Source: Amyloporia xantha (taxonomy: Eukaryota > Basidiomycota > Agaricomycetes > Polyporales > Adustoporiaceae). From it: a stretch of 64,000 nucleotides of DNA. The DNA lies in NCBI GenBank assembly GCA_036971615.1, contig JAYKKR010000006.1, positions 868,001 to 932,000 of the forward strand. The letters run 5' to 3'. The notes beneath the pieces were generated by a model. It did not search any database, was not told the DNA's origin, and saw only the letters and a list, made by a program, of their open reading frames with translations. Made by a program: the position numbers and the translations under genes. Within the stretch, counting starts at the first letter, position 1, and each line of letters opens with the position of its first letter. Shown in pieces: positions 63,229 through 64,000 of this stretch.

Positions 63229-63597
63229 AGGACCCCGGCGAATCCCCCAAGAGCCTCGATCCCAAATCGTCCTTCGTTCGGACCTCGCCCGACGCCCAAT
63301 TCGGACTTTGGGCACATAACCTCGCGGCAAAAGGCCTAATTTCGGCCCCAAATGGGATCAAACCTCTTAAAATCGCTAAAGCCTCGCAAAAAGGCCGATC
63401 TGCTCATCGGGGAGGACCCCGGCGAATCCCCCAAGAGCCTCGATCCCAAATCGTCCTTCGTTCGGACCTCGCCCGACGCCCAATTCGGACTTTGGGCACA
63501 TAACCTCGCGGCAAAAGGCCTAATTTCGGCCCCAAATGGGATCGAACCTCTTAAAATCGCTAAAGCCTCGCAAAAAAGGCCGATCTGCTCATCGGGC
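63229..63597. repeat. Tandem duplication of a 184-bp unit
   Basis: Two adjacent copies (63229-63412 and 63413-63597) are identical apart from single-base differences, such as an extra A in the run before GGCCGATCTGCTCATCGGG. Each begins AGGACCCCGGCGAATCCCCC. The near identity indicates a recent duplication. Confidence 0.9.
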
Positions 63598-64000
63598 GGT
63601 GCTGGAATTGTTCGGCGCCGTCTGCACGCCATCTGGATCACGGAAGAGCATTCGGCAGGGGCCCGTCGGCTTGACCGGCCTGTCCATTTCCGCGCCAGGA
63701 CTGGCCGGATTTCGGCCCTGATAGGATCGGACATGCGGGCTGAGGGGTACATTTCGGACCGTTATGGCACCGAACATTTCGACCTACGCCCCCCAAATTC
63801 GGCCTTTTGGATCGAACATTTTCGAAATTTTGGCCGATTTTCGGACCAAATGGGATCGAGGCTCTTGGGGGATTCGCCGGGGTCCTATCGGGGGGTGCTG
63901 GAATTGTTCGGCGCCGTCTGCCCGCCATCTGGATCACAGAAGAGCATTCGGCAGGGGACCGAAGAGGCGTCTGAGGAGATGCCCGTCGGCTCGACCGGCC
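63598..64000. repeat. Repeat cluster with direct and inverted copies
   Basis: A unit beginning GGTGCTGGAATTGTTCGGCG occurs at 63598-63680 and again at 63895-64000, the second with a 24-bp insertion before CCCGTCGGC. Between them, 63843-63885 is an inverted fragment of the start of the 184-bp unit. The cluster is cut by the window edge; it could be satellite-like or the end of a larger mobile element. Confidence 0.75.

Noticed and set aside
63171..63503. 110-codon frame in the terminal repeats
   Set aside because: It reads the same 184-bp unit in two frames, as expected for noncoding tandem DNA.

Overview
The window is nuclear DNA from a filamentous basidiomycete, almost certainly an Agaricomycete and most plausibly a polypore (inference). 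The evidence is intron-dense genes with introns of about 50-75 bp, four copies of the Agaricomycete-specific membrane family DUF6533, several polypore-style F-box proteins, a basidiomycete sesquiterpene synthase, and a nuclear tRNA-Leu with an intron. There is no operon logic, no CRISPR array and no bacterial signal. Gene models were read by eye from codon frames, GT-AG borders and family conservation.

Left part (1-26 kb), an accessory and rearranged region: a truncated DUF6533 gene; an F-box gene with a decayed neighbour; a second DUF6533 gene; about 5 kb without a recognisable gene; a complete six-exon sesquiterpene synthase (11.56-12.87 kb); and an MFS transporter (17.5-20.9 kb) flanked by two diverged, outward-pointing F-box paralogues. 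A 2.2-kb inverted duplication (2.13-4.32 and 23.43-25.67 kb) brackets this part. Each arm carries the same F-box gene plus a small gene that is open in the right arm and frame-broken in the left arm.

Middle (26-43 kb): a tRNA-Leu(CAG) gene marks the change to conserved housekeeping genes. MAK5 (ribosome-biogenesis helicase), a short hypothetical gene and an RMD1/DUF155 gene follow. Set among them are a DUF6533 gene whose central 1.0 kb has almost no CpG, a 1.77-kb fold-back transposon-like element with a 9-bp direct repeat at its ends, and another DUF6533 gene.

Right part (43-62 kb), a dense conserved block: a Fus3/Kss1-type MAP kinase, a G3BP/Bre5-like NTF2-RRM protein, a Het-C family protein, an F-box protein, RAD52, the complex I assembly factor NDUFAF2 and a WW-domain membrane protein. 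The last kilobase is tandem and inverted repeat DNA.

The genes do not form one pathway. The likely functional associations are the terpene synthase with the nearby transporter (weak inference) and the signalling and self-recognition flavour of MAPK and Het-C, which are simply neighbours. The most notable observations are the CpG-void block inside a gene whose exons remain open, the fold-back element with intact target-site duplication, two micro-exons (9 nt across the catalytic NSE motif of the terpene synthase and a probable 6 nt in Het-C), and the inverted duplication with one decayed arm.
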